DNA of 20,028 nt from Eubacterium sp. (GTDB lineage: Bacteria; Bacillota; Clostridia; Oscillospirales; Acutalibacteraceae), in assembly GCA_029050995.1 (NCBI GenBank), contig JAIDLO010000252.1, positions 1-20,028 on the forward strand, in the 5' to 3' direction. The notes beneath the pieces are model-generated. The model was not told where the DNA came from. It was given only the letters and a program-made list of their open reading frames with translations, and did no database searches. A program made the translations under genes and the position numbers. Below, in pieces: positions 9,654-15,658 of this stretch (position 1 is the stretch's first letter; each line of letters begins with the position of its first letter).

Positions 9654-10060
9654 TGAAAATTGATGAAATCGAAAACGGCATTGTGCTGGATCATATTAAA
9701 GCAGGCAATGGTATGCGTGTATATGAGGCATTAAAGCTGAATACATTAAAGTGTCAGGTTGCTATCATTCAGAATGCAAAATCAGAAAAGCAGGGTGTAA
9801 AGGATATCATAAAAATCAATGAGCTGATTGATTTAAACTTTGATGTGCTCGGCTATATTGATTCTGATGTAACCGTTAATGTGATTAAAGACGGCAAGGC
9901 TGAAAAGAAAGCCGTAACGCTTCCAAAAAGAATTGTTAATGTTGTTAAATGCTCAAATCCACGCTGTATCTCAAATGTTGAAGATATAGATTATGAATTT
10001 GAATTAACGGATAATAAAGGCACCTATCGCTGTATCTATTGCGAAACAAAAGCAAATTAA
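9653..10060 (+). CDS. pyrI: Aspartate carbamoyltransferase regulatory chain
   Basis: Zinc-binding regulatory partner of PyrB; in the family it carries the nucleotide (CTP/ATP) effector site. The start is placed at ATG 9653 because GGGGAGG (9637-9643) lies 9 nt upstream; an in-frame ATG at 9635 is upstream of that site. This gives 135 residues, a little shorter than E. coli PyrI. The N-terminal ferredoxin-like allosteric domain is followed by the zinc domain with C100, C105, C127 and C130 (CX4C...CX2C). It overlaps the pyrB stop by one base. Its presence implies that ATCase feedback is allosteric in this organism. Confidence 0.94.
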   Translation: MKIDEIENGIVLDHIKAGNGMRVYEALKLNTLKCQVAIIQNAKSEKQGVKDIIKINELIDLNFDVLGYIDSDVTVNVIKDGKAEKKAVTLPKRIVNVVKCSNPRCISNVEDIDYEFELTDNKGTYRCIYCETKAN

Positions 10061-10090
10061 AAAGAGGGCATTAGCCCTCTTTTATTTTTT
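10061..10090. terminator. Bidirectional terminator between pyrI and the ABC permease
   Basis: A perfect 9-bp inverted repeat (AAAGAGGGC, loop ATTA, GCCCTCTTT; 10061-10082) follows the pyrI stop directly and continues into TTTATTTTTT on the + strand. On the - strand the same stem, followed by U-rich sequence from the AAATTAAA region, can end the permease transcript, whose stop codon lies at its edge. The two convergent operons are therefore separated only by this hairpin. Confidence 0.85.
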
Positions 10091-10813
10091 GTCACTTCTA
10101 TAAAATGATAATGATACTAAATATGAAATAATATTTATGATTAAAATAGCAAGTGCATTTATTGCCATTGAAATGGCAGATTTAATTTCATAGCTGAATT
10201 GCATTCCTATTAATCTGTTTTCTGATAAAGAATTTATTGAATTCAATATGACTTTTGAAATCTCATCCCCGATTACATAGTTCGAAAGATTAGTATACAG
10301 TGCAAAAATTGCAATCAGCATAATAGCAAGTTTAATGTACTTTGATTTTAAATATCCGAATTTTATGCAAAGCGGAATGGAAATACAAGGAATAATCATT
10401 CCGATAAAAAATGACTTTATGAAATTGGACATAAAAGAACCAACACCATATATATTAAAATAGTGTTTATTATATGCCCAGGTAATTATTGCAGCGTTAA
10501 TAATGGAATAGGCAGCAAGAATTAAATAAGGAAAAATATACTTTTCAGCAACTATAATTTTCTTTGAAATCGGCAGAAGTTTTTCGTATTTATCCCAACC
10601 GTATTTTTCGTCTGCATACATAATCAATGGTGTTATATATGAAAGTATTACTGTTGACATAACTATTGCTGAAACTGATATTACTTTTACAAAATTATCA
10701 TCATTGAAAATATTGATTATTTCACATAACAAGAAAAGTATTGAAATGCCGTAGTATATAAATCCTGTTTTAAGAGTCAGTTTAAAATCCTTAATCAATA
10801 AACCTTTCATCAT
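10082..10813 (-). CDS. ABC-2 type transporter permease
   Basis: A 243-residue membrane protein with about six hydrophobic segments (roughly residues 17-35, 42-65, 95-113, 125-150, 160-180 and 210-235). The LPISKKIIVAEKY stretch in the cytoplasmic loop after the second segment is typical of permeases paired with YtrA-type GntR regulators. It is the last gene of a GntR-ATPase-permease operon, and its ATG shares an ATGA overlap with the stop of the ATPase gene. The transported compound cannot be told from sequence. Relatives often serve in cell-envelope stress or peptide/antibiotic export. An ATG one codon downstream (10810) is an equally good start. Confidence 0.85.
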   Translation of the reverse strand: MMKGLLIKDFKLTLKTGFIYYGISILFLLCEIINIFNDDNFVKVISVSAIVMSTVILSYITPLIMYADEKYGWDKYEKLLPISKKIIVAEKYIFPYLILAAYSIINAAIITWAYNKHYFNIYGVGSFMSNFIKSFFIGMIIPCISIPLCIKFGYLKSKYIKLAIMLIAIFALYTNLSNYVIGDEISKVILNSINSLSENRLIGMQFSYEIKSAISMAINALAILIINIISYLVSLSFYRSDKK

Positions 10814-11643
10814 TCCTGCCCCCTTATCATATAAACAAATAAATCCTCAAGACTGATTGGTGCTGAAATCATATTGTCTGTTACGGCACTGCTTTTGATA
10901 ACAGCCTTAACAGCATAATTAGACTTGCGAATACTTAAAATATCCGCTTTATCTATTTCATTTATTGTGCTTTCATCGCATTGAATTATGCTGTAATTGT
11001 TCAGCAGTTCATCCTTTTCCTCGCATAAAATCAGCCTGCCGTTGTGCATAAATGCAATGTAATCGCAAACCTTTTCCAAATCGCTTACAATGTGTGATGA
11101 AATTAAAATGGAATGGTTTTCATCCCTTGTAAATTCATTGAAAATATCAAGTATTTCATCACGCACAACAGGGTCAAGTCCGCTTGTTGCTTCATCAAGA
11201 ATAAGCAGCTTTGCATCGTGCGAAAGGGCAATTGCTATATTCAGTTTCATTTTCATTCCTTTAGAAAACTTTTTGATTTTCTTATTAACAGGAAGATTGA
11301 ATTTGTCTAATAACTCAAAAAATATTTCTGAATTCCATTGCAAATAAATATTGTCAAAAATACTGTTAATTTCTCTGGCATTGAATATTCCCGGCATTCC
11401 GTCTTCTTCAATAACAACGCCGATATCCTCTAATGTGTATTTGTTTATAGGCTTACCAAAAAGCTTTATTTCTCCGCGTGATTTTTGAATCATATCAAGC
11501 AGAAGCTTGATTGTTGTGCTTTTGCCTGCGCCGTTTTCGCCAACAAGCCCCATAATGCAGCCGCTCGGCAGGGTAAAGCTTATGTTTTCAAGGGTGAAGC
11601 CCTTGTAATGTTTAGATAAATTCTTAACCTCAATTGCGTTCAA
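10810..11643 (-). CDS. ABC transporter ATP-binding protein (YtrB-like)
   Basis: A 277-residue ATPase that powers the permease encoded next to it. The Walker A motif GENGAGKS is at 35-42, the signature FSKGM at 126-130 (instead of LSGGQ, as often in this family), Walker B LLILDE at 146-151, the D-loop SGLDP follows, and the H-loop His is H184 in SSHIVSDLE. The Q-loop position appears to be Glu (VVIEED). The start codon is TTG, two bases after the GntR stop, with GAGGAGGAA (11649-11657) placed 7 nt upstream inside the end of the GntR gene. Regulator and ATPase are therefore tightly coupled. Confidence 0.92.
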   Translation of the reverse strand: MNAIEVKNLSKHYKGFTLENISFTLPSGCIMGLVGENGAGKSTTIKLLLDMIQKSRGEIKLFGKPINKYTLEDIGVVIEEDGMPGIFNAREINSIFDNIYLQWNSEIFFELLDKFNLPVNKKIKKFSKGMKMKLNIAIALSHDAKLLILDEATSGLDPVVRDEILDIFNEFTRDENHSILISSHIVSDLEKVCDYIAFMHNGRLILCEEKDELLNNYSIIQCDESTINEIDKADILSIRKSNYAVKAVIKSSAVTDNMISAPISLEDLFVYMIRGQE

Positions 11644-11645
11644 GG

Positions 11646-12020
11646 CTATTCCTCCTCATAAAGTATGTTCAGCATAGAAATTATATCGTCCTTTTTCAGA
11701 TTGCAGGAAACGGATAATTTCATAATTTCTTCAAGGTGTTCTTCAATTTTTTTCAGATTTTCTTCGCGCAGAAGCTCAGTGTTTTTCGCAGAAACAAAGC
11801 TGCCGCGTCCCGGGGCAGTGTATATAAGTCCGCTCTTTTCAAGCTCCTCATATGCCCGCTTTGTTGTTATAACGCTGATTTGTAAATCCTTTGCAAGGCT
11901 TCTGATAGACGGCAGGGGAGCGTCCTCCTCCAAAGTGCCGTTCAGTATCTGCTCCTTGATCTGGGAATAAATCTGATCATAAATCGGAACACCGCTTTTG
12001 TTGTTGATAAAGATTAACAT
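11646..12020 (-). CDS. GntR-family transcriptional regulator (YtrA-type)
   Basis: A 124-residue regulator made of an N-terminal winged helix-turn-helix (about 10-75: PLPSIRSLAKDLQIS, TTKRAYEELEKSG, GRGSFV) and a short C-terminal helical tail instead of a ligand-binding domain. This is the plan of the YtrA subfamily, which sits in front of ABC-2 transporters and represses its own operon. AGGAGA lies about 6 nt upstream of the ATG. It is the first gene of the three-gene unit, and a large palindrome overlaps its promoter. The inducer is unknown. Confidence 0.9.
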   Translation of the reverse strand: MLIFINNKSGVPIYDQIYSQIKEQILNGTLEEDAPLPSIRSLAKDLQISVITTKRAYEELEKSGLIYTAPGRGSFVSAKNTELLREENLKKIEEHLEEIMKLSVSCNLKKDDIISMLNILYEEE

Positions 12021-12044
12021 ATCTTTCTCCTTTTAATTCAGTTA

Positions 12045-12069
12045 ACTGTATATAAACAGTATATACAGT
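12045..12069. promoter_or_regulatory. Probable GntR (YtrA-type) operator
   Basis: A perfect 10-bp inverted repeat, ACTGTATATA and TATATACAGT, with a 5-bp centre (AACAG). It covers the -10 box of the GntR-ABC promoter and continues to the start-site region. Position and symmetry fit autorepression by the winged-helix regulator encoded just downstream; the binding itself is inferred. Confidence 0.72.
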
Positions 12070-12086
12070 ATATTTACACTTGTCAA
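12058..12086 (-). promoter_or_regulatory. Sigma-A promoter of the GntR-ABC operon
   Basis: Read on the - strand, TTGACA (12086-12081) and TATACT (12063-12058) are separated by exactly 17 bases: a perfect -35 and a -10 with one mismatch. Such strong promoters are usual for genes held off by a repressor. Confidence 0.85.
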
Positions 12087-12097
12087 TACTTTTTTGC

Positions 12098-12125
12098 AAA
12101 AAAAGCCTTCCCCTTGAGGGGAAGG
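12098..12125 (-). terminator. Probable terminator of the mtnA-deaminase operon
   Basis: On the - strand the 8-bp GC-rich stem CCTTCCCC/GGGGAAGG is followed by CTTTTTTT, the form of an intrinsic terminator. It lies about 80 nt after the deaminase stop and just before the GntR promoter, so it insulates the two same-strand units. Confidence 0.65.
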
Positions 12126-12157
12126 TGGCTGCGTAAGCAGACGGATGAGGTGTTTTT
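12102..12157. repeat. Double-hairpin interspersed repeat, also a terminator
   Basis: Two stems in a row: CCTTCCCC/GGGGAAGG (12106-12125, loop TTGA) and CTGC/GCAG (12129-12140), then ACGGATGAGGTG and a T run. I recall very similar units (GGGGAAGGTGGC...ACGGATGAGG) scattered through genomes of gut Clostridia, so this is probably one copy of a dispersed element. There is only one copy in this window, so repetition cannot be shown here. Confidence 0.6.
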
Positions 12158-12205
12158 TAGTTTTGATTACTTTGTACACCTTGCTCGTCCGCTTTTTTAT
12201 CCAAT

Positions 12206-13465
12206 TTATCCCTTTATTCTATCCGTAATCTTCTGCGCATTGCGATAAATCTCTTCCGTATCAACCCCAACGAACTCGCCGTTTTCATAAAGAATTCTGC
12301 CGTTTATCATTGTCAGCTTAACATTCTCTTTAGAGCCGCTGTATACGATATTTTTCGTGATATTGTTAATCGGCTGCATATTCGGTCTGTTTAAATCAAG
12401 AACGATTAAATCTGCCGTCTTGCCCTCATCAATGCTATCGCAGTTGTCAAGCCCCATGCATTTTGCACTGCCTACAGTTGCCATTTTAAGAATCTTGTTC
12501 GCATCTGTTGATGCGGCATCCTTGTCATTCAGTTTCTGCGTAGCCGCAATGAGATACATTTCTCTGAACATATCAAGTGCATTGTTGCTGCTTGGTCCGT
12601 CTGTGCCTACGGCAAGTTTAATACCTTTGTCTATCATTTTGGAAACAGGAGCAATGCCCGAAGCAAGCTTGCTGTTTGAGCCTGCGTTTATAACGGCATA
12701 AACGCCTTGCTTTTTGTATATTTCAAGGTCATTGTCATTAACCCAGACACTGTGGTAAGCACCGCCGCCGTAGTTGAACAACCCAAGCTCGTCAAAAAGA
12801 GCAGTCGGTGTTTTACCGTATCGCTCAATGCACTCCTTAACCTCGCTCTCTGTTTCGCTTGAATGCATAAAAACAGGTGTCTTGTATTTCTGAGCAAGAG
12901 CAGAAACACCCTCTAAAAGCGCTCTTGAGGTTGTGTATTCAGCGTGAAAGCCAAGCCGGTAGCTAATCAGTTCATTGTAGTTGTTGAATGTATTGTAGTA
13001 TTCTTCAAGCTTTTCAATGCTTTCCTTAAAGTTGTTCAGTCCGCAGGTCATAACGGTTCTGAAGCCGAAATCAACGCTTGCTCTTGCCATATCCTCGGGG
13101 AAATAATACATATCAAAGCAGGCTGAAATACCGCTTGTTAAGTATTCAAGAAATGCAAGTTTTGAAAGATGATAAATGTCCTCGCCTGTAAGCTTTGCTT
13201 CCATAGGGAATATCATATCGTAAAGCCAAGGCTGAAGCGGTAAATCGTCTGCAAGGCTTCGTGCAAAGGTCATCGCTGAATGTGTGTGTGCATTTTTAAA
13301 AGAGGGCATAAGCAGATTGCCGTTGAGGTTAATCTCTCTGTCTGCCTTTTTGTCAAAATTCTTGCCTACATAAACGATTTTTGAGCCGTCTACCCAAACC
13401 TCGTCATCTGTTATTTCAGTTCCGTTTTTAAAGGATAGAACCCTTCCGTTGTAAAATCTGATCAT
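12206..13465 (-). CDS. mtaD: 5'-methylthioadenosine/S-adenosylhomocysteine deaminase family amidohydrolase
   Basis: A 419-residue metal-dependent amidohydrolase expected to deaminate MTA and/or SAH to the inosine forms. The metal and catalytic residues of the family are visible: H60 and H62 in NAHTHSAM, H174 in GFHAEYT, H201 and E204 in FMHSSETE, H238 in AYHSVW and D289 in GTDGPSSNN. SNSKLASGIAPV (263-274) is also characteristic. Its ATG overlaps the mtnA stop by 4 nt (ATGA), with AAGGAG upstream inside mtnA. The pairing with mtnA favours methylthioadenosine as the physiological substrate. Related enzymes act on other purine or pterin amines, so specificity is not certain. Confidence 0.85.
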   Translation of the reverse strand: MIRFYNGRVLSFKNGTEITDDEVWVDGSKIVYVGKNFDKKADREINLNGNLLMPSFKNAHTHSAMTFARSLADDLPLQPWLYDMIFPMEAKLTGEDIYHLSKLAFLEYLTSGISACFDMYYFPEDMARASVDFGFRTVMTCGLNNFKESIEKLEEYYNTFNNYNELISYRLGFHAEYTTSRALLEGVSALAQKYKTPVFMHSSETESEVKECIERYGKTPTALFDELGLFNYGGGAYHSVWVNDNDLEIYKKQGVYAVINAGSNSKLASGIAPVSKMIDKGIKLAVGTDGPSSNNALDMFREMYLIAATQKLNDKDAASTDANKILKMATVGSAKCMGLDNCDSIDEGKTADLIVLDLNRPNMQPINNITKNIVYSGSKENVKLTMINGRILYENGEFVGVDTEEIYRNAQKITDRIKG

Positions 13466-14436
13466 TTCAGTAACTCCTTAAGGCTTTTGTCAAATGGGGG
13501 ATATGCAATCCCCTTGTCCGTAATAATTGCCGTAATCAGGCTGTTGTCTGTAACATCAAAGGCAGGGTTAAAGCATTTCGTTTCGGACAGGGCAGTCGGC
13601 TTTTCGTAAAACATCGTTTTGATTTCGTCTGCCTCTCGCTCCTCAATGATAATATCCTCTCCCGTTGGTGTGTTGAAATCAACAGTTGAGTAAGGTCCTA
13701 AAACATAAAACGGTATGCCGTAATGCTTTGCGAGGATTGCAACGCCGCTTGTGCCGATTTTGTTGGCAACATCGCCGTTTGCCGCTACTCTGTCACAGCC
13801 GACAAGTACGGCATTGATAAGCCCCTTTTTCATAACAAGGCTCGCCATATTGTCGCAGATCAGCGTAATATCGATTCCCGCTTTTTCAAGCTCGTATGAG
13901 GTCAGTCTTGCACCCTGAAGTAAAGGTCTTGTTTCATCGCTGAACACATGGAAATTGTATCCCTTTTCTTTTCCTAAGATAAGAGGACCAAGCCCTGTGC
14001 CGTATTTTGAGGTTGCAAGCTCGCCTGCGTTGCAGTGCGTTAAAATGCCGTCGCCGTTATGAAGCAATGACAAGCCGTATTCACTGATTTTACGGCACAT
14101 TTCTATATCTTCATTATGAATCGCAATAGCCTCGTCAATAAGGCTTCTGCCGTCCTTGTAAGCATTTAATATCCTTGCAGTTGCCCATGAAAGATTAACT
14201 GCCGTAGGGCGGGAGCTGTCAAGATAAGCCTTAGCCTTTTCAATATTATTTCCGTGGAAAAGTGCAAGTGCATATCCTGCAAAGATTCCGATAGCAGGTG
14301 CACCTCTTACCTGTAAAAGTTTTATCGCATTCCAGCAGTCCTCAATGCTTTTCATCTCTATAAATTTTTCTTCGTTTGGTAAAAGCGTCTGATCCAATAT
14401 AAATAAACGCTCTCCGTCAAATTTAATGTTTTCCAT
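13462..14436 (-). CDS. mtnA: Methylthioribose-1-phosphate isomerase
   Basis: Converts 5-methylthioribose 1-phosphate to methylthioribulose 1-phosphate in methionine salvage. The fold belongs to the eIF2B-like family. RGAPAIGIFAGY, THCNAGELAT with the catalytic Cys (residue 135 from this start), and GCDRVAANGDVANKIGT with the catalytic Asp (215) are intact. The chosen ATG at 14436 is 8 nt from AGAAAG; another in-frame ATG two codons earlier (14442) is only 2 nt from it. No mtnN, mtnP or mtnK is next to it. Its partner is the deaminase downstream, so MTR-1-P may come from methylthioinosine by a phosphorylase encoded elsewhere. Related isomerases also act on 5-deoxyribose 1-phosphate. Confidence 0.92.
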   Translation of the reverse strand: MENIKFDGERLFILDQTLLPNEEKFIEMKSIEDCWNAIKLLQVRGAPAIGIFAGYALALFHGNNIEKAKAYLDSSRPTAVNLSWATARILNAYKDGRSLIDEAIAIHNEDIEMCRKISEYGLSLLHNGDGILTHCNAGELATSKYGTGLGPLILGKEKGYNFHVFSDETRPLLQGARLTSYELEKAGIDITLICDNMASLVMKKGLINAVLVGCDRVAANGDVANKIGTSGVAILAKHYGIPFYVLGPYSTVDFNTPTGEDIIIEEREADEIKTMFYEKPTALSETKCFNPAFDVTDNSLITAIITDKGIAYPPFDKSLKELLK

Positions 14437-14468
14437 ATCCATATCTTTCTGTAATTTATTATAAAAAT

Positions 14469-14497
14469 ATTATATATTCATTCAAATTTTAAATCAA
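14469..14497 (-). promoter_or_regulatory. Sigma-A promoter of mtnA-deaminase
   Basis: On the - strand TTGATT (14497-14492) and TATAAT (14474-14469) are 17 bases apart. The start site would be near 14462, giving a leader of about 25 nt. No SAM riboswitch or T-box fits in it, so control by methionine at this leader is unlikely. Confidence 0.75.
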
Positions 14498-14499
14498 TA

Positions 14500-14529
14500 A
14501 AAAATTGCAGGGGCGGATATTATCCGCCC
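14500..14529 (-). terminator. Terminator of the XRE regulator gene
   Basis: A perfect 9-bp inverted repeat GGGCGGATA / TATCCGCCC around one central base (14511-14529). On the - strand it is followed, after CTGCAA, by a run of T. It lies 15 nt after the XRE stop and just upstream of the mtnA promoter. Confidence 0.75.
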
Positions 14530-14544
14530 GTTTTAATGTTTTAT

Positions 14545-14760
14545 TTATATGTTAATCTCGGGATTATCTGTTCTGTCCAGCAGATAGTCAATGCTTACGC
14601 CGTAAAAGTCGGATAGCTTAATCAAAACCTCCGCTGTTAATGCGATAACGCCTGTTTCATATTGTGAATAGGTATTCTGCGAAACATTGAGCACCTTTGC
14701 AACATCCTTTTGCTTTATATCCCTGTCTACTCTTAAATTCTTTAAATTATCAAAAGTCAT
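14545..14760 (-). CDS. Small XRE-family helix-turn-helix regulator
   Basis: A 71-residue protein made almost only of a five-helix HTH_3 domain: IKQKDVAKVLNVSQNTYSQYETG (about 15-37) holds the helix-turn-helix, and LIKLSDFYGVSIDYLLDRTD closes the fold. There is no ligand-binding or protease domain. The strong site AGGAGG lies 7 nt before the ATG. It is divergent from a VanY-like carboxypeptidase gene, and the 125-bp space between them carries three copies of a 15-bp palindrome, so it most likely represses that gene and itself. A phage-type repressor origin is possible, but no phage genes are nearby. Confidence 0.88.
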   Translation of the reverse strand: MTFDNLKNLRVDRDIKQKDVAKVLNVSQNTYSQYETGVIALTAEVLIKLSDFYGVSIDYLLDRTDNPEINI

Positions 14761-14790
14761 ATCTGCACCTCCTGATAATTATTATGCAAT

Positions 14791-14805
14791 ATCTGTAATA
14801 CAGAT
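14791..14805. promoter_or_regulatory. XRE operator copy 1
   Basis: ATCTGTAATACAGAT: a perfect 7-1-7 palindrome just upstream of the -35 box of the carboxypeptidase promoter and in the upstream region of the XRE gene. Assigned to the adjacent regulator by position and repetition. Confidence 0.7.
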
Positions 14806-14806
14806 A

Positions 14807-14835
14807 TTGACTTTTATCTTGAATACAGATATAAT
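14807..14835 (+). promoter_or_regulatory. Sigma-A promoter of the VanY-like gene
   Basis: TTGACT (14807-14812) and TATAAT (14830-14835) are separated by 17 bases. The spacer is occupied by operator copy 2, so bound repressor would block RNA polymerase directly. Confidence 0.8.
14816..14830. promoter_or_regulatory. XRE operator copy 2
   Basis: ATCTTGAATACAGAT: the same 15-mer with two changes in the left arm. It lies in the spacer between -35 and -10 of the carboxypeptidase promoter. Its centre is 25 bp from that of copy 1. Confidence 0.65.
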
Positions 14836-14841
14836 TAATGT

Positions 14842-14856
14842 ATCTGAAATACAGAT
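14842..14856. promoter_or_regulatory. XRE operator copy 3
   Basis: ATCTGAAATACAGAT: the same 15-mer with one change in the left arm. It lies at the predicted start of transcription of the carboxypeptidase gene. Its centre is 26 bp from that of copy 2. Confidence 0.68.
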
Positions 14857-14885
14857 GTTTATTCAAAAGAGAAGAGTATGTTTAA

Positions 14886-15623
14886 ATGAATAAAAGAAAA
14901 GCAATACAAATTGGTGTTATTGCGGCAGCTGTACTGCTTACAGCAGTCGTAATAATTGCTGTTGTGTCTAACGAATCATACAAAGAGCCCGAAAGCAGCG
15001 CAATCTCTGTTTCTTCAACAGAGATTGCATCAACAACCAAAGAACAAAGTTCTTTACAGTCAGATTATACAGATATTCTTGTTAATGCAAATAATCCTAT
15101 CCCTGATGACTGGACAGTAGATTTGGTAGAGCTTCGCAATGGGCATCAGATAGACAGGCGAGCTTATGAAAGCCTGCAAAAAATGATAGATGATGCAAGA
15201 GCTAACGGCTGGAATCCTCTGATTTGTTCGTCATACAGAACAACAGCCTATCAGCAAAAGCTGTTTGATAATCGAGTAGAAAAAATGAAAAGACAGGGTA
15301 TGTCTGAAAAAGAGGCAATTCGGGACACGGAAAAGTGGATTGCGATCCCCGGTACAAGCGAGCATGAAACAGGGCTTGCCGTTGATATTGTTACGATTGA
15401 AAATCAAAATCTTGATAAAAGCCAGCTTAACTCAGATTGTCAGAAATGGCTGATGGAGCATTGCTATGATTACGGCTTCATTCTTCGTTATCCCGAAGAT
15501 AAGGAAGCGCTTACAGGCATAGACTTTGAGCCTTGGCATTATCGCTATGTCGGCTATGATATAGCACAGTATATTAAGAATAACAACATTTGCCTTGAAG
15601 AATATCATAAAAATTCCCATTAA
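14886..15623 (+). CDS. Membrane-anchored VanY-like D-Ala-D-Ala carboxypeptidase
   Basis: A 245-residue peptidase of the VanY/DacY (M15B) type that should trim the terminal D-Ala of peptidoglycan stems outside the membrane. Residues 6-28 form an N-terminal signal anchor, followed by a Ser/Thr-rich linker (about 37-60). The catalytic domain shows CSSYRT (114-119), the zinc motif SEHETGLAVD with H160 and D167, and EPWHYRYVG with E215 and zinc ligand H218. The Shine-Dalgarno site is weak (GAGAAGAG, about 10 nt away), and a three-codon frame starting at 14878 overlaps the ATG. It stands alone, without vanHAX or vanRS, so glycopeptide resistance is not implied. Control by the divergent XRE regulator is likely. 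Confidence 0.9.
   Translation: MNKRKAIQIGVIAAAVLLTAVVIIAVVSNESYKEPESSAISVSSTEIASTTKEQSSLQSDYTDILVNANNPIPDDWTVDLVELRNGHQIDRRAYESLQKMIDDARANGWNPLICSSYRTTAYQQKLFDNRVEKMKRQGMSEKEAIRDTEKWIAIPGTSEHETGLAVDIVTIENQNLDKSQLNSDCQKWLMEHCYDYGFILRYPEDKEALTGIDFEPWHYRYVGYDIAQYIKNNNICLEEYHKNSH
15001..15055 (+). repeat. Two adjacent hairpins inside the VanY-like linker
   Basis: CAATCTCTGTT / AACAGAGATTG (15001-15027, 5-nt loop) is a perfect 11-bp inverted repeat. AAAGAAC / GTTCTTT (15039-15055, 3-nt loop) is a perfect 7-bp one. Both fall in codons 39-57, which encode the Ser/Thr-rich linker. Confidence 0.6.
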
Positions 15624-15624
15624 A

Positions 15625-15658
15625 CAAACCGAAGGACTATATCCTTCGGTTTGCTTTT
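15625..15658. terminator. Terminator between the VanY-like gene and carB-dapF
   Basis: A perfect 12-bp stem, CAAACCGAAGGA / TCCTTCGGTTTG, with loop CTATA (15625-15653), follows the carboxypeptidase stop and runs into CTTTTT on the + strand. On the - strand the T tract after the stem is shorter (TTTAAT), so its action on the carB-dapF transcript is plausible but weaker. Confidence 0.85.

Noticed and set aside
12045..14856. Cross-regulation between the GntR operator and the XRE operators, since both contain CTGTA and TACAG.
   Set aside because: The shared core is only five bases per arm and the spacing between arms differs (25-bp versus 15-bp sites), so separate regulators are the simpler view.
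14886..15623. Vancomycin resistance locus.
   Set aside because: Only a VanY-like carboxypeptidase is present; there is no vanH, ligase, vanX or two-component system, and such peptidases are common in cell-wall maintenance.
14545..15623. Prophage or toxin-antitoxin remnant around the XRE gene.
   Set aside because: No integrase, structural, toxin or attachment-site sequence is nearby; the partner is a cell-wall enzyme with a normal promoter.
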